Below the pieces are notes generated by a model, which saw only the letters and a program-made list of their open reading frames with translations, made no database searches and had not been told where the DNA came from. A stretch of DNA of 41,502 nt from Ideonella sp. B508-1 (GTDB taxonomy: Bacteria > Pseudomonadota > Gammaproteobacteria > Burkholderiales > Burkholderiaceae_C): the NCBI RefSeq assembly GCF_000333615.1, contig NZ_BADL01000323.1:1-41502 (forward strand). The letters are read 5' to 3'. Shown here one piece after another: positions 7,375 to 16,664 of this stretch; position 1 is the first letter of the stretch, and every line of letters starts with the position of its first letter. The position numbers and the translations under genes were made by a program.

Positions 7375-8318
7375 CCCGGCAGTCCCCACGCCGTCCGCAG
7401 CCGCGGGCGGACGTGGAGACGGGCTGGCTGGTGGAGTTCACCGCCATGGCCTCGCCCTGTCGCATCCGCCTGGCCGGCGTGGCCGACGAGGCCCAGGCGC
7501 TGGCGCAGGCCGCGGTGGACGAGGTGCGCCGCATCGAGCAGCGCTACTCGCGCTACCGGAGCGACAGCATCGTCTCGCGCATCAATGCGGCGGCCGGCAG
7601 CGGCCGGCCGGTGCCGGTGGATGCCGAGACCGCCCAGCTGCTGGACTTCGCCGACCTGCTTTACCGCCAGAGCGAGGGCCGCTTCGACCTCAGCTCGGGC
7701 GTGCTGCGCCAGGCCTGGGATTTCAAGGCGGCACGCGTGCCTTCCGAAACCGAGCTGGTCCGCTGCCGCGAGCGCATCGGCTGGGACCGCGTGGTCTGGA
7801 CCGGCGAGGCCATCGCCCTGCCTCGGGCCGGCATGGAGATCGATTTCGGCGGCATCGGCAAGGAGTACGCGGTGGACCGCGCCGCCACCCTGCTGCTGGA
7901 GGCCGGGGTGCGCAGCGGCCTGGTCAACCTGGGCGGGGACCTGCGGGTGCTGGGGCCCCACCCCGACGGCCGGCCCTGGCGCCTGGGCGTGGCCCACCCG
8001 CGCGCGCCCGGCGCGGTCGCGCTGGAGTGGGCGGTGCACGACGGCGCCCTGGCCACCAGCGGCGACTACGAGCGCTACTTCGAGCAGGATGGCCGGCGCT
8101 ACTGCCACATCCTGGACCCGCGCACCGGCTGGCCGGTGTCGCACTGGCAGTCGGTCACGGTGGCCGCGCCGTCCTGCCTGGCGGCCGGCGCCCTGAGCAC
8201 CCTGGCCATGCTGGCCGGGCCGCAGGCACCGGCCTTTCTGCAATCCCAGGGCGTGGCCTACGCCGCCCTGGACCCCCGGGGCGAACTGGTCGCGCCCGGC
8301 CTGGAGCCTTCCACATGA
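7344..8318 (+). CDS. apbE: FAD:protein FMN transferase (ApbE family)
   Basis: About 324 residues. ApbE enzymes use FAD to attach FMN covalently to a Thr or Ser of target proteins, normally outside the cytoplasm. Family motifs are all visible: FTAMASPCRIRL at the start of the domain, DFGGIGKEYAVDRA, LVNLGGDLRVLG, and HILDPRTGWPV with the metal-binding Asp/Thr region that follows. ATG 7344 gives a 31-bp overlap with the DUF3570 gene; GTG 7413 is the main alternative. No clear signal peptide precedes the domain with either start, which is odd because many family members are exported lipoproteins. The target is not obvious: none of the neighbours has a clean flavinylation motif. The stop overlaps the dsbD start (ATGA). 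Confidence 0.92.
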   Translation: MATRAGAALLTRQSPRRPQPRADVETGWLVEFTAMASPCRIRLAGVADEAQALAQAAVDEVRRIEQRYSRYRSDSIVSRINAAAGSGRPVPVDAETAQLLDFADLLYRQSEGRFDLSSGVLRQAWDFKAARVPSETELVRCRERIGWDRVVWTGEAIALPRAGMEIDFGGIGKEYAVDRAATLLLEAGVRSGLVNLGGDLRVLGPHPDGRPWRLGVAHPRAPGAVALEWAVHDGALATSGDYERYFEQDGRRYCHILDPRTGWPVSHWQSVTVAAPSCLAAGALSTLAMLAGPQAPAFLQSQGVAYAALDPRGELVAPGLEPST

Positions 8319-10201
8319 CGCGCTTCTCTTCCTTCCTGCGCCGGACGCTGGCGCTGCTGGCCGCCGCCACGCTGGGGCTGCCCCTGCTGCCCGCGCAGGC
8401 CGACGACTTCCTGGACCCGGCCCAGGCCTTCCCGCTGCAGGTGCAGGTCAGCGCCGGGGGGCGGGCGCTGAACCTCCACTGGGCGGTGACGCCGGGCTAC
8501 CACCTCTACCGCGAGCGGCTGGCGGTGCGCGCGGCCGATGCCGCCGTCACGCTGGGCCCGCTGGCCCTGCCGCCCGGCCAGCGCCAGTACGACGCCAACC
8601 TGCAGAAGGAGGTCGAGATCTACGCCCAGCCGATCGACGCCACGCTGCCGGTGCAGGCCGGCGCCGGGCGCTGGCGGATCGAGGTGGACAGCCAGGGCTG
8701 CGCCGACGCCGGCCTGTGCTACCCGCCTCAGACCCAGACCCTGCTGCTGCAGGCTGATGCCGGCGGCCTGCGCCAGGTCAGCCTGCTGGCCGACGATGCG
8801 CCCGCAGCGACAGGTGCCGCGAGCGCGGTGGTGCAGGCTCAGGCCATGAGCCCGGCCGGAGCGGCCGAGGCCGGCAGCGGCGTGGAGCGCGCGCTGCGCT
8901 CGGGCAGCCTGCTGAGCATCGCCGGCGTGTTCCTGCTGGCCGGCCTGCTGCTGTCCTTCACGCCCTGCGTGCTGCCGATGGTGCCCATCCTGTCCTCCAT
9001 CATCGTCGGCCAGGCGGGCGCCGGGCAGCCACCCTCGCGGGCCCGGGGCCTGGCCCTGTCGCTGGCCTACAGCCTGGGCATGGCCCTGGTCTATACCGCG
9101 CTGGGCGTGGCCGCGGGCCTGCTGGGCGAGGGCCTGGCCGCCTACCTGCAGAAGCCGGCGGTGCTGGCCGCCTTTGCCGGGCTGTTGGTGCTGCTGGCGC
9201 TGTCCATGTTCGGTTTCTACGAACTGCAGCTGCCGCAGGCCTGGCAGTCGCGCATGGTCGGGGCCTCCACCCGCCTGCCGGGCGGGCGCCTGGGCGGTGT
9301 GTTCCTGATGGGCGGCCTGTCGGCGCTGATCGTCGGCCCCTGCGTGGCCGCGCCGCTGGCCGGGGCCCTGGTCTACATCGGCCAGACCCGCGACGTGCTG
9401 TTGGGCGGCGCGGCGCTGTTCAGCCTGGCCGCGGGCATGAGCGTGCCGCTGCTGCTGGTGGGCCTGTCCGCCGGCTCGCTGCTGCCGCGTGCCGGGGCCT
9501 GGATGGAACAGGTCAAGCGCTTCTTCGGCGTGCTGCTGCTGGCGGTGGCGCTGTGGATGGTCTCGCCCGTGCTGCCGGCCTGGGGCGTGATGGGCGGCTG
9601 GGCGCTGCTCCTGATCTGCGTGGCGGTGGGCCTGCGTGCCTTCGACGGCCTGGCGCCCCAGGCCCGCTGGCCGCAGCACCTGGGCAAGGGCCTGGGCATG
9701 GTGCTGGCCCTGGTGGGGGCGGCCCAGCTGGTGGGCGCTCTCTCGGGCGGGCGCGACGCCCTGCAGCCCCTGGCCCACCTGGTGGCACTGCGCCAGGCCG
9801 TGGCCGCGCCGGGCGCGGTGGCCACCACGGGTGCAGAAGCCCCGCGCTTCCAGACCGTGGCGGACCTGGCCGCGCTGGAACAGGCGGTGGCCCGCAGCGA
9901 CCGGCCGGTACTGCTGGATGTCTCGGCCGACTGGTGCACGGCCTGCGGCGAGATGGAGCGCCTGACCTTCCGCGACCCGGCGGTGCAGGCCCGCATGGGC
10001 CGCATGACCCTGCTGCGGGCCGATGTGACGGCCAACAGCGCGGCCGACCGGGCCCTGCTCAAGCGCTTCGGCCTGTTCGGCCCGCCGGGCATCGTCTTCT
10101 TCGCCCCCCGCGGTGGCGAGCGCACCGATGCCCGGGTGGTGGGCTATGTCGAGGCCGCGGCCTTCGCCCGCCACCTCGACAGCCTGCTGCCGGGAGCCTG
10201 A
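8315..10201 (+). CDS. dsbD: Thiol:disulfide interchange protein DsbD
   Basis: A 628-residue inner-membrane protein that carries electrons from cytoplasmic thioredoxin to periplasmic thiol proteins. All three DsbD domains are present: a signal peptide and N-terminal alpha domain with the redox pair in GCADAGLCYPP; a central eight-helix beta domain with TPCVLPMVP and VGPCVAAPLAG; and a C-terminal thioredoxin-like gamma domain with DWCTACGEME. The length is close to that of family members. It closes the redox cluster, joined to apbE by an ATGA overlap, and would supply reducing power to the TlpA-like protein and to heme or Cys-tail maturation. A short hairpin (GAGCC-TGAG-GGCTC, 10194-10207) spans its stop codon and reaches the stop of the converging mnmH gene. 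Confidence 0.95.
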   Translation: MTRFSSFLRRTLALLAAATLGLPLLPAQADDFLDPAQAFPLQVQVSAGGRALNLHWAVTPGYHLYRERLAVRAADAAVTLGPLALPPGQRQYDANLQKEVEIYAQPIDATLPVQAGAGRWRIEVDSQGCADAGLCYPPQTQTLLLQADAGGLRQVSLLADDAPAATGAASAVVQAQAMSPAGAAEAGSGVERALRSGSLLSIAGVFLLAGLLLSFTPCVLPMVPILSSIIVGQAGAGQPPSRARGLALSLAYSLGMALVYTALGVAAGLLGEGLAAYLQKPAVLAAFAGLLVLLALSMFGFYELQLPQAWQSRMVGASTRLPGGRLGGVFLMGGLSALIVGPCVAAPLAGALVYIGQTRDVLLGGAALFSLAAGMSVPLLLVGLSAGSLLPRAGAWMEQVKRFFGVLLLAVALWMVSPVLPAWGVMGGWALLLICVAVGLRAFDGLAPQARWPQHLGKGLGMVLALVGAAQLVGALSGGRDALQPLAHLVALRQAVAAPGAVATTGAEAPRFQTVADLAALEQAVARSDRPVLLDVSADWCTACGEMERLTFRDPAVQARMGRMTLLRADVTANSAADRALLKRFGLFGPPGIVFFAPRGGERTDARVVGYVEAAAFARHLDSLLPGA

Positions 10202-10205
10202 GGGC

Positions 10206-11288
10206 TCAGGCGCCGTCGCCGCCCAGGGCCCGCAGTGCGGGTCCCAGGGCCGCGATGGCCTCGGCGGTCAGCCGCTCGGTCGGCAGGGCCTGCGCCGTCT
10301 GCAGCTGCAGGAAGTTGCCGCGCTGCGAGCGGGCATAGGCCGGGTCGTAGTGCTCGCGCATCAGGGCTTCGAACAGCGGGGCCAGTTCGCCGGCGCGGGC
10401 CCAGGCCTGCCAGCGCGCCAGGGTCTCGTTGGCCAGCAGGCCGTGCAGCCGGCCCAGGGTCTGGGCCAGGGCCTCGCCGTCGGCGCCCAGGTAGGCGTAG
10501 TCGCGCAGCAGGTATTCCAGCCGCGCGGCCAGCGGGGCCTCCACCGTGATGCAGGGGCTCTGCCGCAGCCGCTCCACCAGGGCATTGGGCAGGGCGATGC
10601 GGCCGATCTTGCGGCTCTCGGCCTCGACGAACACCGGCCGCGCCAGGTCGAAGCCGGCCAGGGCCTGGGCCAGCCGGGTCTCGAAGGCCTTCTGCGAGGG
10701 CTGTTCCACCCCGGGCATGGCGCCCAGCACCGAGCCCTTGTGGGCCGCCAGGCCCTCCAGGTCCAGCACCTGGGCGCCGGCCTGGGCCGCGGCCTGCAGG
10801 ATGGCCGTCTTGGCGCTGCCCGTGGGGCCGCACAGCACCCGCAGGGGCAGACGCGGGGCCAGGGTGTCGATGCGCTCGATCACCTGGCTGCGCCAGGTCT
10901 TGTAGCCGCCGCGCAGCTGCACGGCGGACCAGCCCACCATGCGCAGCCAGGTCACCATGGCGCCGCTGCGCAGGCCGCCGCGCCAGCAGTAGACCAGCGG
11001 CCGCCAGTCCGAGGGCTTGTCGGCCAGCGGGCCACGCAGATGGCGCGCCAGGTTGGCCGCCACCATGGCCGCGCCCACGCGCCGGGCCTCGAAGGCGCCG
11101 ACCTGCTTGTAGAGCGTGCCGACGATGCGGCGCTCCTCGTTGTCCAGCACCGGGCAGTTGATGGCGCCGGGGATGGCGTCCTCGGCGAACTCGGCCGGCG
11201 AGCGGGCGTCGATCACCGCGTCGTACTGCCCCAGCTCGTCCAGGCCCACCGGTTCATGGGGAAAGGGCATGCGCCCTTGCATGGTCAT
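10206..11288 (-). CDS. mnmH: tRNA 2-selenouridine(34) synthase MnmH (SelU)
   Basis: A 360-residue enzyme that replaces sulfur by selenium in 2-thiouridine at the wobble position of tRNAs for Lys, Glu and Gln, using selenophosphate. It has an N-terminal rhodanese domain (DARSPAEFAEDAIPGAINC, with the catalytic Cys in PLVYCWRGGLRSG) and a C-terminal P-loop domain with GPTGSAKT. The start at 11288 (ATGACCATG) is likely; a second ATG at 11282 is possible. It is divergent from selD, which makes its selenium donor, with 69 bp between the starts. It converges on dsbD with four bases between the stops. Confidence 0.95.
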   Translation of the reverse strand: MTMQGRMPFPHEPVGLDELGQYDAVIDARSPAEFAEDAIPGAINCPVLDNEERRIVGTLYKQVGAFEARRVGAAMVAANLARHLRGPLADKPSDWRPLVYCWRGGLRSGAMVTWLRMVGWSAVQLRGGYKTWRSQVIERIDTLAPRLPLRVLCGPTGSAKTAILQAAAQAGAQVLDLEGLAAHKGSVLGAMPGVEQPSQKAFETRLAQALAGFDLARPVFVEAESRKIGRIALPNALVERLRQSPCITVEAPLAARLEYLLRDYAYLGADGEALAQTLGRLHGLLANETLARWQAWARAGELAPLFEALMREHYDPAYARSQRGNFLQLQTAQALPTERLTAEAIAALGPALRALGGDGA

Positions 11289-11357
11289 GGCCGCGGCCCC
11301 CGGCGGCACAATGGCGCCTTGGTTTGCGCCGCATCGCGGCAGGACAGGATTTCCGGC

Positions 11358-12410
11358 ATGGACACGCCCATTCAACTCACCCGTTTCTCGCATGGTGGCG
11401 GCTGCGGCTGCAAGATTGCACCCGGGGTGCTCTCCGACATCCTGTCGCGCACCGCGCCCGGGGTGATCCCGTCCGAGCTGATGGTCGGGATCGAGACCAG
11501 CGACGACGCGGCCGTCTGGCGCCTGAACGACGAGCAGGCGCTGGTGGCCACCACCGATTTCTTCACCCCGATTGTCGACGACCCGCGCGACTTCGGCCGC
11601 ATCGCGGCCACCAACGCGCTGTCGGACGTCTATGCCATGGGGGGGCGGCCCATCCTGGCGCTGGCCATCGTCGGCATGCCGCTGGACAAGCTGCCGCTGG
11701 AGGTGATCGGCCAGATCCTGGAGGGCGGCGCCAGCGTCTGCCGCGAGGCCGGTGTGCCCATCGCCGGGGGCCACTCCATCGATGTGCTGGAGCCCATCTA
11801 CGGCCTGGTGGCCCTGGGCCTGGTGCACCCGAAGCGGGTGCGCCGCAATGCCGACGCCCAGGCCGGCGATGTGCTGGTGCTGGGCAAGCCGCTGGGCGTG
11901 GGCGTGCTTTCGGCCGCGCTGAAGAAGGGCCGGCTCAATGCTGCCGGCTATGCGCAGATGGTGCACTACACCACCCTGCTCAACCGCGTGGGCAGCGAGC
12001 TGGCGCAGCTCGACGACGTGCATGCGATGACCGATGTCACCGGCTTCGGCCTGGCGGGCCACCTGCTGGAGATCTGCCGCGGCTCGAAGCTGCAGGCCAC
12101 GGTGGACTGGGCACAGGTGCCGCTGATCGAGGGCGTGGCCGCGCTGGCGCAGGAGGGCGTGGCCACCGGCGCCTCCGGCCGCAACTGGGCCGGCTATGGG
12201 GCGCAGGTGACGGTGGCCGGCGGGGCCGAGATGGCCCCCTGGCAGCGCACGCTGCTGACCGATCCGCAGACCAGCGGCGGTCTGCTGGTCAGCTGCGCGC
12301 CGGCCGAACTGGACCGGGTGCTGTCGGCCTTCCACGGCAGCGGCTTTGGCGACGCCGCCGTGGTGGGTTCGCTGCAGGCCGGCACGCCCGGTCTGGTCGT
12401 GCAGGCCTGA
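11358..12410 (+). CDS. selD: Selenide, water dikinase SelD
   Basis: A 350-residue enzyme that makes selenophosphate from selenide and ATP. The N-terminal HGGGCGCK holds the catalytic Cys16 and Lys19, and the conserved TTDFFTPIVDDP, ATNALSDVYAMGG and MTDVTGFGLAGH segments are all present. The catalytic residue is encoded by TGC, so this is the cysteine form and not a selenoprotein. The divergent neighbour mnmH uses the product for tRNA selenation. selA and selB for selenocysteine are not in this window, so I cannot say whether the cell makes selenoproteins. Confidence 0.97.
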   Translation: MDTPIQLTRFSHGGGCGCKIAPGVLSDILSRTAPGVIPSELMVGIETSDDAAVWRLNDEQALVATTDFFTPIVDDPRDFGRIAATNALSDVYAMGGRPILALAIVGMPLDKLPLEVIGQILEGGASVCREAGVPIAGGHSIDVLEPIYGLVALGLVHPKRVRRNADAQAGDVLVLGKPLGVGVLSAALKKGRLNAAGYAQMVHYTTLLNRVGSELAQLDDVHAMTDVTGFGLAGHLLEICRGSKLQATVDWAQVPLIEGVAALAQEGVATGASGRNWAGYGAQVTVAGGAEMAPWQRTLLTDPQTSGGLLVSCAPAELDRVLSAFHGSGFGDAAVVGSLQAGTPGLVVQA

Positions 12411-12422
12411 GCGGTCTGGCGA

Positions 12423-13697
12423 TCAGGGATAGAGGCCGCGCTCGCGCCGGGCTTCGAGGATGCGCTCGCAGGCCACCGCGAAGGTGGCGGTGCGCAGCGT
12501 GATCCGGTGCTGGTCGGCCACGTCCCAGATGCGCTTGAGGGCGCCAACCATGATCTTGTCCAGCCGCAGGTTGATCTCGTCCTCGGTCCAGAAGAACGAG
12601 CTGAAATCCTGCACCCACTCGAAGTAGGACACGGTCACGCCACCGGCGTTGCAGATCACGTCGGGCACCACCAGCACGCCGCGGTCGGCCAGGATGTCGT
12701 CGGCGGACGGCAGCGTCGGGCCGTTGGCGCCTTCCAGCACCAGCTTGGCCTTCAGGCGGCGGGCCCGGTCGGCGGTGATCTGGCCTTCCAGCGCGGCCGG
12801 GATCATGATCTCGCAGTCGGTGTCCCAGAACTCCTCGTTGCCCAGGCGCTCGCCGCCGGGGAAGCCGGCGACGCCGCCATGCTGCTTCAGCCAGGGCAGC
12901 AGCGCCGCCATGTCCAGGCCGTGGGCGTTGTAGATGGCACCGGTGTGGTCCTGGGCGGCGACGATCTTGGCGCCGGCCTGGGCGAACAGCTCCATGGCCG
13001 AGCCGCCCACATTGCCGGTGCCCTGCACCGCGACGCGCGCGCCGTTGAGGTCCAGGCCCATGCGGCGGGCCGCCTCACGGCCGGTGACGAACACGCCGCG
13101 GCCGGTGGCCTTGACGCGACCCAGCGAGCCGCCCAGGTGGATGGGCTTGCCGGTGACCACGCCGGTGGCGGTGGCGCCGGTGTTCATCGAGTACGTGTCC
13201 ATCATCCACGCCATGATCTGCGGGTTGGTGTTCACGTCCGGTGCCGGGATGTCCTGTTGCGGGCCGATGATGATGCCGATCTCGCTGGTGTAGCGGCGCG
13301 TCATGCGCTCCAGCTCCTTGATCGACAGCTGCTTCGGGTCCACGCGGATGCCGCCCTTGGCGCCGCCGTAGGGCAGGTTGACCGCGGCGTTCTTGATGCT
13401 CATCCAGGCCGACAGCGCCATCACCTCTTCCAGCGTGACGTCCGGGTGGTAGCGCACGCCGCCCTTGCCGGGGCCGCGCGAGAGGTTGTGCTGCACGCGG
13501 TAGCCCTCGAAGTGGGCGATGGTGCCGTTGTCCAGCTCGATCGGGATGTCCACGATCAGCGCGCGCTTGGGGCGCTTGAGGGTGTCGGCCCAGCGGGACA
13601 GCTCGCCCAGGTAGGGCAGCACGCGGTCCACTTGCGACAGGTAGGTGGTCCAGGGGCTCTCGGGCGAGGGGTGGACGTAGGAAAGCTCGGCGGTCAT
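12423..13697 (-). CDS. gdhA: Glutamate dehydrogenase (Glu/Leu/Phe/Val dehydrogenase family)
   Basis: About 424 residues. Interconverts glutamate and 2-oxoglutarate plus ammonia with NAD(P). The N-terminal catalytic domain contains [13 protein letters not shown] and the catalytic-Lys loop [13 protein letters not shown]. The C-terminal Rossmann domain has VQGTGNVGG, followed by VLEGANGPT and the [12 protein letters not shown] segment. The ATG at 13697 ([10 protein letters not shown]) is preferred because GGAG sits about 8 bases upstream; an earlier ATG at 13712 has no ribosome-binding site. Cofactor choice cannot be called by eye. It converges on selD (12 bp between stops) and diverges from proC. 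With putA and proC it gives the window a glutamate/proline metabolic theme. Confidence 0.94.
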   Translation of the reverse strand: MTAELSYVHPSPESPWTTYLSQVDRVLPYLGELSRWADTLKRPKRALIVDIPIELDNGTIAHFEGYRVQHNLSRGPGKGGVRYHPDVTLEEVMALSAWMSIKNAAVNLPYGGAKGGIRVDPKQLSIKELERMTRRYTSEIGIIIGPQQDIPAPDVNTNPQIMAWMMDTYSMNTGATATGVVTGKPIHLGGSLGRVKATGRGVFVTGREAARRMGLDLNGARVAVQGTGNVGGSAMELFAQAGAKIVAAQDHTGAIYNAHGLDMAALLPWLKQHGGVAGFPGGERLGNEEFWDTDCEIMIPAALEGQITADRARRLKAKLVLEGANGPTLPSADDILADRGVLVVPDVICNAGGVTVSYFEWVQDFSSFFWTEDEINLRLDKIMVGALKRIWDVADQHRITLRTATFAVACERILEARRERGLYP

Positions 13698-13810
13698 GTG
13701 AAAAGTCTCCATCGTGTTGGATGCGACGCGCGGGGCTGGCCTTGTGAGCGGCCCCGCACCGCATGGTGGCGCACTGTAGGCGGTCCGTGAGGCCTTGTGG
13801 GGCCTGGGTT

Positions 13811-13825
13811 ATGCAAGTTGTGCAT
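13811..13825. promoter_or_regulatory. Inverted repeat in the gdhA-proC divergent gap
   Basis: ATGCA-AGTTG-TGCAT is a 15-bp dyad in the 200-bp region between the divergent gdhA and proC starts, about 114 bp from gdhA and 73 bp from proC. It is a reasonable operator for a dimeric regulator, but no specific regulator can be named. Confidence 0.3.
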
Positions 13826-13897
13826 GGCTTCTGAAGCCCTGTCGTCAACTGTGCCGGGCCGCGCACCGGCACAGCATCTGGCCCTACACTCGCCGCC

Positions 13898-14731
13898 ATG
13901 AACCGCAGCACGTCCCTGAACACCACGATCGCCTTCATCGGTGGCGGCAACATGGCCAGCGCCATCATCGGCGGGCTGGTCCGTGCCGGTCATCCGGCCT
14001 CCACCATCCTGGTGGTGGAGCCCTCGCCCGAGCAGGCGCTGCGGCTGCGCGGCCAGTTCGGCGTGCAGGCCGACGCGGCGGCCGGCCCGGCCCTGGCGGC
14101 GGCCGGCCTGATCGTCTGGGCGGTCAAGCCCCAGGTGTTCGAGGTGGCCGCCGCGCCTTGCGCCCCCTACGCCAGCCAGGCGCTGCAGCTGTCCATCATG
14201 GCCGGCATCCCCAGCGCGGCGATCGCAAAGGCCAGCGGCAGTGCCCGGGTGGTGCGGGCCATGCCCAACACCCCGGCCCTGATCGGCCAGGGCATGAGCG
14301 GCTTGTTCGCCCGTCCGGCGGTGACGCTGGACGAGCGCCTGCAGGTCGAGCAGATGCTGGCGCCCACCGGCCAGCTGCTGTGGGTCGAGCAGGAGTCCCA
14401 ACTGGACGCGGTGACCGCGCTGTCGGGCTCCGGTCCGGCCTATGTGTTCTACCTGCTGGAGGCCATGATCCAGGCGGGCGTGGAGCTGGGCCTGAGCACC
14501 GAGCAGTCGCGCCAGCTGGCTCAGCAGACGGTGGCGGGCGCGGCGGCCTTGTCGGCCCAGTCGGTCGAGACACCGGAGGTGCTGCGCCAGCGTGTGACCT
14601 CCAAGGGCGGCACCACCCATGCGGCCATCAGCACCCTGGAAGCACGGGGTGTGAAGCTGGCCTTCGTGCGCGCCCTGCACGCGGCGGCCGAGCGGGCGAC
14701 CGAGCTGGGCGCCGAGTTCGGCAAGAACTGA
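13898..14731 (+). CDS. proC: Pyrroline-5-carboxylate reductase ProC
   Basis: A 277-residue enzyme for the last step of proline biosynthesis. It opens with the NAD(P)-binding Rossmann motif FIGGGNMASAIIGGL. It continues through VWAVKPQVFEV and VRAMPNTPALIGQGMSG, and has the C-terminal dimer domain with ALSGSGPAYVFYLLEAM and VTSKGGTTHAAI. Length and motif order match the family. It converges on ubiA; a GC-rich palindrome lies between the two stop codons. It makes proline, whereas PutA at the left of the window degrades it. Confidence 0.97.
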   Translation: MNRSTSLNTTIAFIGGGNMASAIIGGLVRAGHPASTILVVEPSPEQALRLRGQFGVQADAAAGPALAAAGLIVWAVKPQVFEVAAAPCAPYASQALQLSIMAGIPSAAIAKASGSARVVRAMPNTPALIGQGMSGLFARPAVTLDERLQVEQMLAPTGQLLWVEQESQLDAVTALSGSGPAYVFYLLEAMIQAGVELGLSTEQSRQLAQQTVAGAAALSAQSVETPEVLRQRVTSKGGTTHAAISTLEARGVKLAFVRALHAAAERATELGAEFGKN

Positions 14732-14735
14732 GCGC

Positions 14736-14752
14736 CGGGCCCCGGGGGCCCG
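14736..14752. terminator. Palindrome between convergent proC and ubiA
   Basis: CGGGCCCC-G-GGGGCCCG is a perfect 8-bp stem between the two converging stop codons. It lacks a T tract on either side, so intrinsic termination is uncertain. It may simply block read-through or be a chance GC palindrome. Confidence 0.35.
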
Positions 14753-14753
14753 T

Positions 14754-15671
14754 TCAGCGCACCCAACCGGCCAGCACGGTGCCGGCGAACACCGCCGCGC
14801 CCACCCAGTGGTTCAGGCGGAAGGCCTTGAAGCAGCCCTCGCGGCTGCGGGTGCGGATCAGCCAGCCGTGCCACACGACCTGGGCCGCCGCCACCCCGAT
14901 GCCCAGCTGGTAGGGCCAGGCCAGGCCCAGGCGCTCGCCCACCCAGGCCCACAGGCCCAGGTAGAGGATGTAGAAGGCCATCACCGCGCGCACATCGTGC
15001 CGCCCAAGCGTGATGGCCGAGGTCTTGATGCCGATCTTCAGGTCGTCGTCGCGGTCGACCATGGCGTACTCGGTGTCGTAGGCCAGCACCCAGCACAGAT
15101 TGCCCAGCACCAGCCACCAGGCATGCGGCGGCACCGAGGCGCCGACGGCCGACAGGCTCCAGTCCTGCCCGCCCTGCACCGCGCTGAAGGCCATCGGGAT
15201 GCCGAAGCTGAAGGCCACGCCCAGCACCGCCTGCGGCATGGCGATGACCCGCTTGGCGTAGGGATAGAGCCCGGCCACCAGCACGGCGGGCACGGACAGC
15301 CAGATCGTCGGCGGGTTGGTGCTCAGCACCAGCACAAAGGACAGCAGCGCCAGGGCCGCGCCCACGCCCAGGGCTTCCTTGACACTGACCACGCCCGAGG
15401 TGACCGGCCGCTGCGCGGTGCGCTTGACGTGCAGGTCGAAGTCCTTGTCGGCCACGTCGTTGATGCAGCAGCCGGCGCTGCGCATGAGCACCGTGCCGGC
15501 GGTGAAGACGATCAGCAGATGCCAGCCCGGAAAGCCGTCGGCCGCCATCCACAGCGCCGACAGCGTGGGCCAGAGCAGCAGCAGCCAACCCGCGGGCCGG
15601 TTCCAGCGGATGAGGTCCAGGTACAGCGAGAAACGGGAGGGCGGCGCGGTGGTGGGCATGGCGGTGGGCAT
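14754..15671 (-). CDS. ubiA: 4-hydroxybenzoate octaprenyltransferase UbiA
   Basis: A 305-residue integral membrane prenyltransferase of ubiquinone synthesis that joins the polyprenyl tail to 4-hydroxybenzoate. Both Asp-rich motifs are present: NDVADKDFD (about residues 71-79) and [12 protein letters not shown] (near residue 200), separated and followed by hydrophobic helices. The start is the ATG at 15671 ([14 protein letters not shown]); the frame stays open upstream but only as an unlikely extension through the divergent gene's leader. It diverges from a secreted hypothetical gene, with 55 bp between the starts. Confidence 0.96.
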   Translation of the reverse strand: MPTAMPTTAPPSRFSLYLDLIRWNRPAGWLLLLWPTLSALWMAADGFPGWHLLIVFTAGTVLMRSAGCCINDVADKDFDLHVKRTAQRPVTSGVVSVKEALGVGAALALLSFVLVLSTNPPTIWLSVPAVLVAGLYPYAKRVIAMPQAVLGVAFSFGIPMAFSAVQGGQDWSLSAVGASVPPHAWWLVLGNLCWVLAYDTEYAMVDRDDDLKIGIKTSAITLGRHDVRAVMAFYILYLGLWAWVGERLGLAWPYQLGIGVAAAQVVWHGWLIRTRSREGCFKAFRLNHWVGAAVFAGTVLAGWVR

Positions 15672-15726
15672 TATCCCGTCCCGACTCAGGGCAAGATGGG
15701 CACCACCCCACTTGAGAGGAATGTCG

Positions 15727-16539
15727 ATGTCGTTTCTTTCTGCCGGCCATTCCCGGGCGATCCTGCTGGGACTGCTGGTGGTCGCTCCCCACACCCAGGC
15801 CGCCCCCCTGGCCGAGAGCCCCGCCCTGCTTCAGCAGCGCGTGGCGGCCCTGTTCGCGGGGCGCTACGTCAGCGCCCACTGCGACGAGCAGCCCAACCCG
15901 GAAGGGCGTCCCGCCGTTGCCGGCGAGCTGCGCATCACGCCGGACGGTCAGCTGGTGGTGGGGCCAGAGCGTGCCGCCCTGTTCGACCCGGCCGGCGAGC
16001 TGTCCTTCACCCTGGACCTCCAGGCGCGTCAGCTGTATCTGGACGTCAGCAGCGGTGAGCGCATGGCCCGTCTGGCCAGCACCGACGACAGCTTCCGGCA
16101 GGCCAGCATCGAGATCGGCCGCGGGGCGGGCAACGTGGCGCAGGGCCGCATCTGCGCCGACCTGGATGTTCGCGGCGCCCGCATCGTCGCCCAGCCGGAA
16201 TCGGCGGCGGCACTGTTCGCCGAGGTCTACGACACCGGCGGCCGGACGATCAAGGGGCGCTGCCAGGCCGGCCGCAAGGCCGGTGGCCAGGATCGGGAGG
16301 CCAGTTTCAAGATCTCTGCCCAGGCCCTGGTCCTGAACGGCCACCCCCTGTCCTGGCCGGGTGGCCTGGGCAGGGTCTCCCTGGGCAGTCGCATGGCCGA
16401 TCAGCAGGTCAACGGCAGCGTCGAATGGCTCAGCGGCGCGAACTTCCACGTCGAGCGCGGTGTGGGGCCTGGCGCCGCCTTCGTCAGCTTCTCCTTCAAC
16501 GAGGCCGGCACCGAGTGGGCCTGCAATCCCTCCCCTTGA
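15727..16539 (+). CDS. Secreted protein of unknown function
   Basis: About 270 residues; I do not recognise a family. A signal peptide is clear (hydrophobic run [14 protein letters not shown], cleavage near AAP). The mature protein contains four cysteines (in [21 protein letters not shown] and the terminal WACNPSP), enough for two disulfides. The rest alternates short polar and hydrophobic stretches like an all-beta fold. ATG 15727 has AGAGGA six bases upstream; ATG 15721 overlaps that site and is less likely. It is divergent from ubiA and transcribed towards the DUF192 gene 125 bp downstream. Confidence 0.7.
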   Translation: MSFLSAGHSRAILLGLLVVAPHTQAAPLAESPALLQQRVAALFAGRYVSAHCDEQPNPEGRPAVAGELRITPDGQLVVGPERAALFDPAGELSFTLDLQARQLYLDVSSGERMARLASTDDSFRQASIEIGRGAGNVAQGRICADLDVRGARIVAQPESAAALFAEVYDTGGRTIKGRCQAGRKAGGQDREASFKISAQALVLNGHPLSWPGGLGRVSLGSRMADQQVNGSVEWLSGANFHVERGVGPGAAFVSFSFNEAGTEWACNPSP

Positions 16540-16626
16540 CGATGCGCCGCCCCGCGGGCCCCGCGCTGCGGGCGCCGGATTACATCGTTGCAACATTCCG
16601 GGCCCGGCAAAGGCCCTAAGCTATCG

Positions 16627-16640
16627 GGTCGGCGCCGACC
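16627..16640. repeat. Perfect 14-bp palindrome upstream of the DUF192 gene
   Basis: GGTCGGCGCCGACC reads the same on both strands and ends 24 bp before the ATG at 16665. It could be an operator or a leader hairpin; there is no further support. Confidence 0.3.
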
Positions 16641-16664
16641 TGTCCGGCACCACAGAATGTGAAC

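Noticed and set aside
11391-11420. Shared GGGCGC motif in SelD and the DUF4266 tail, suggesting a selenium link
   Set aside because: In SelD it is the conserved catalytic loop and in DUF4266 a family-specific C-terminus. The resemblance is short and the contexts unrelated. Both use normal TGC codons.
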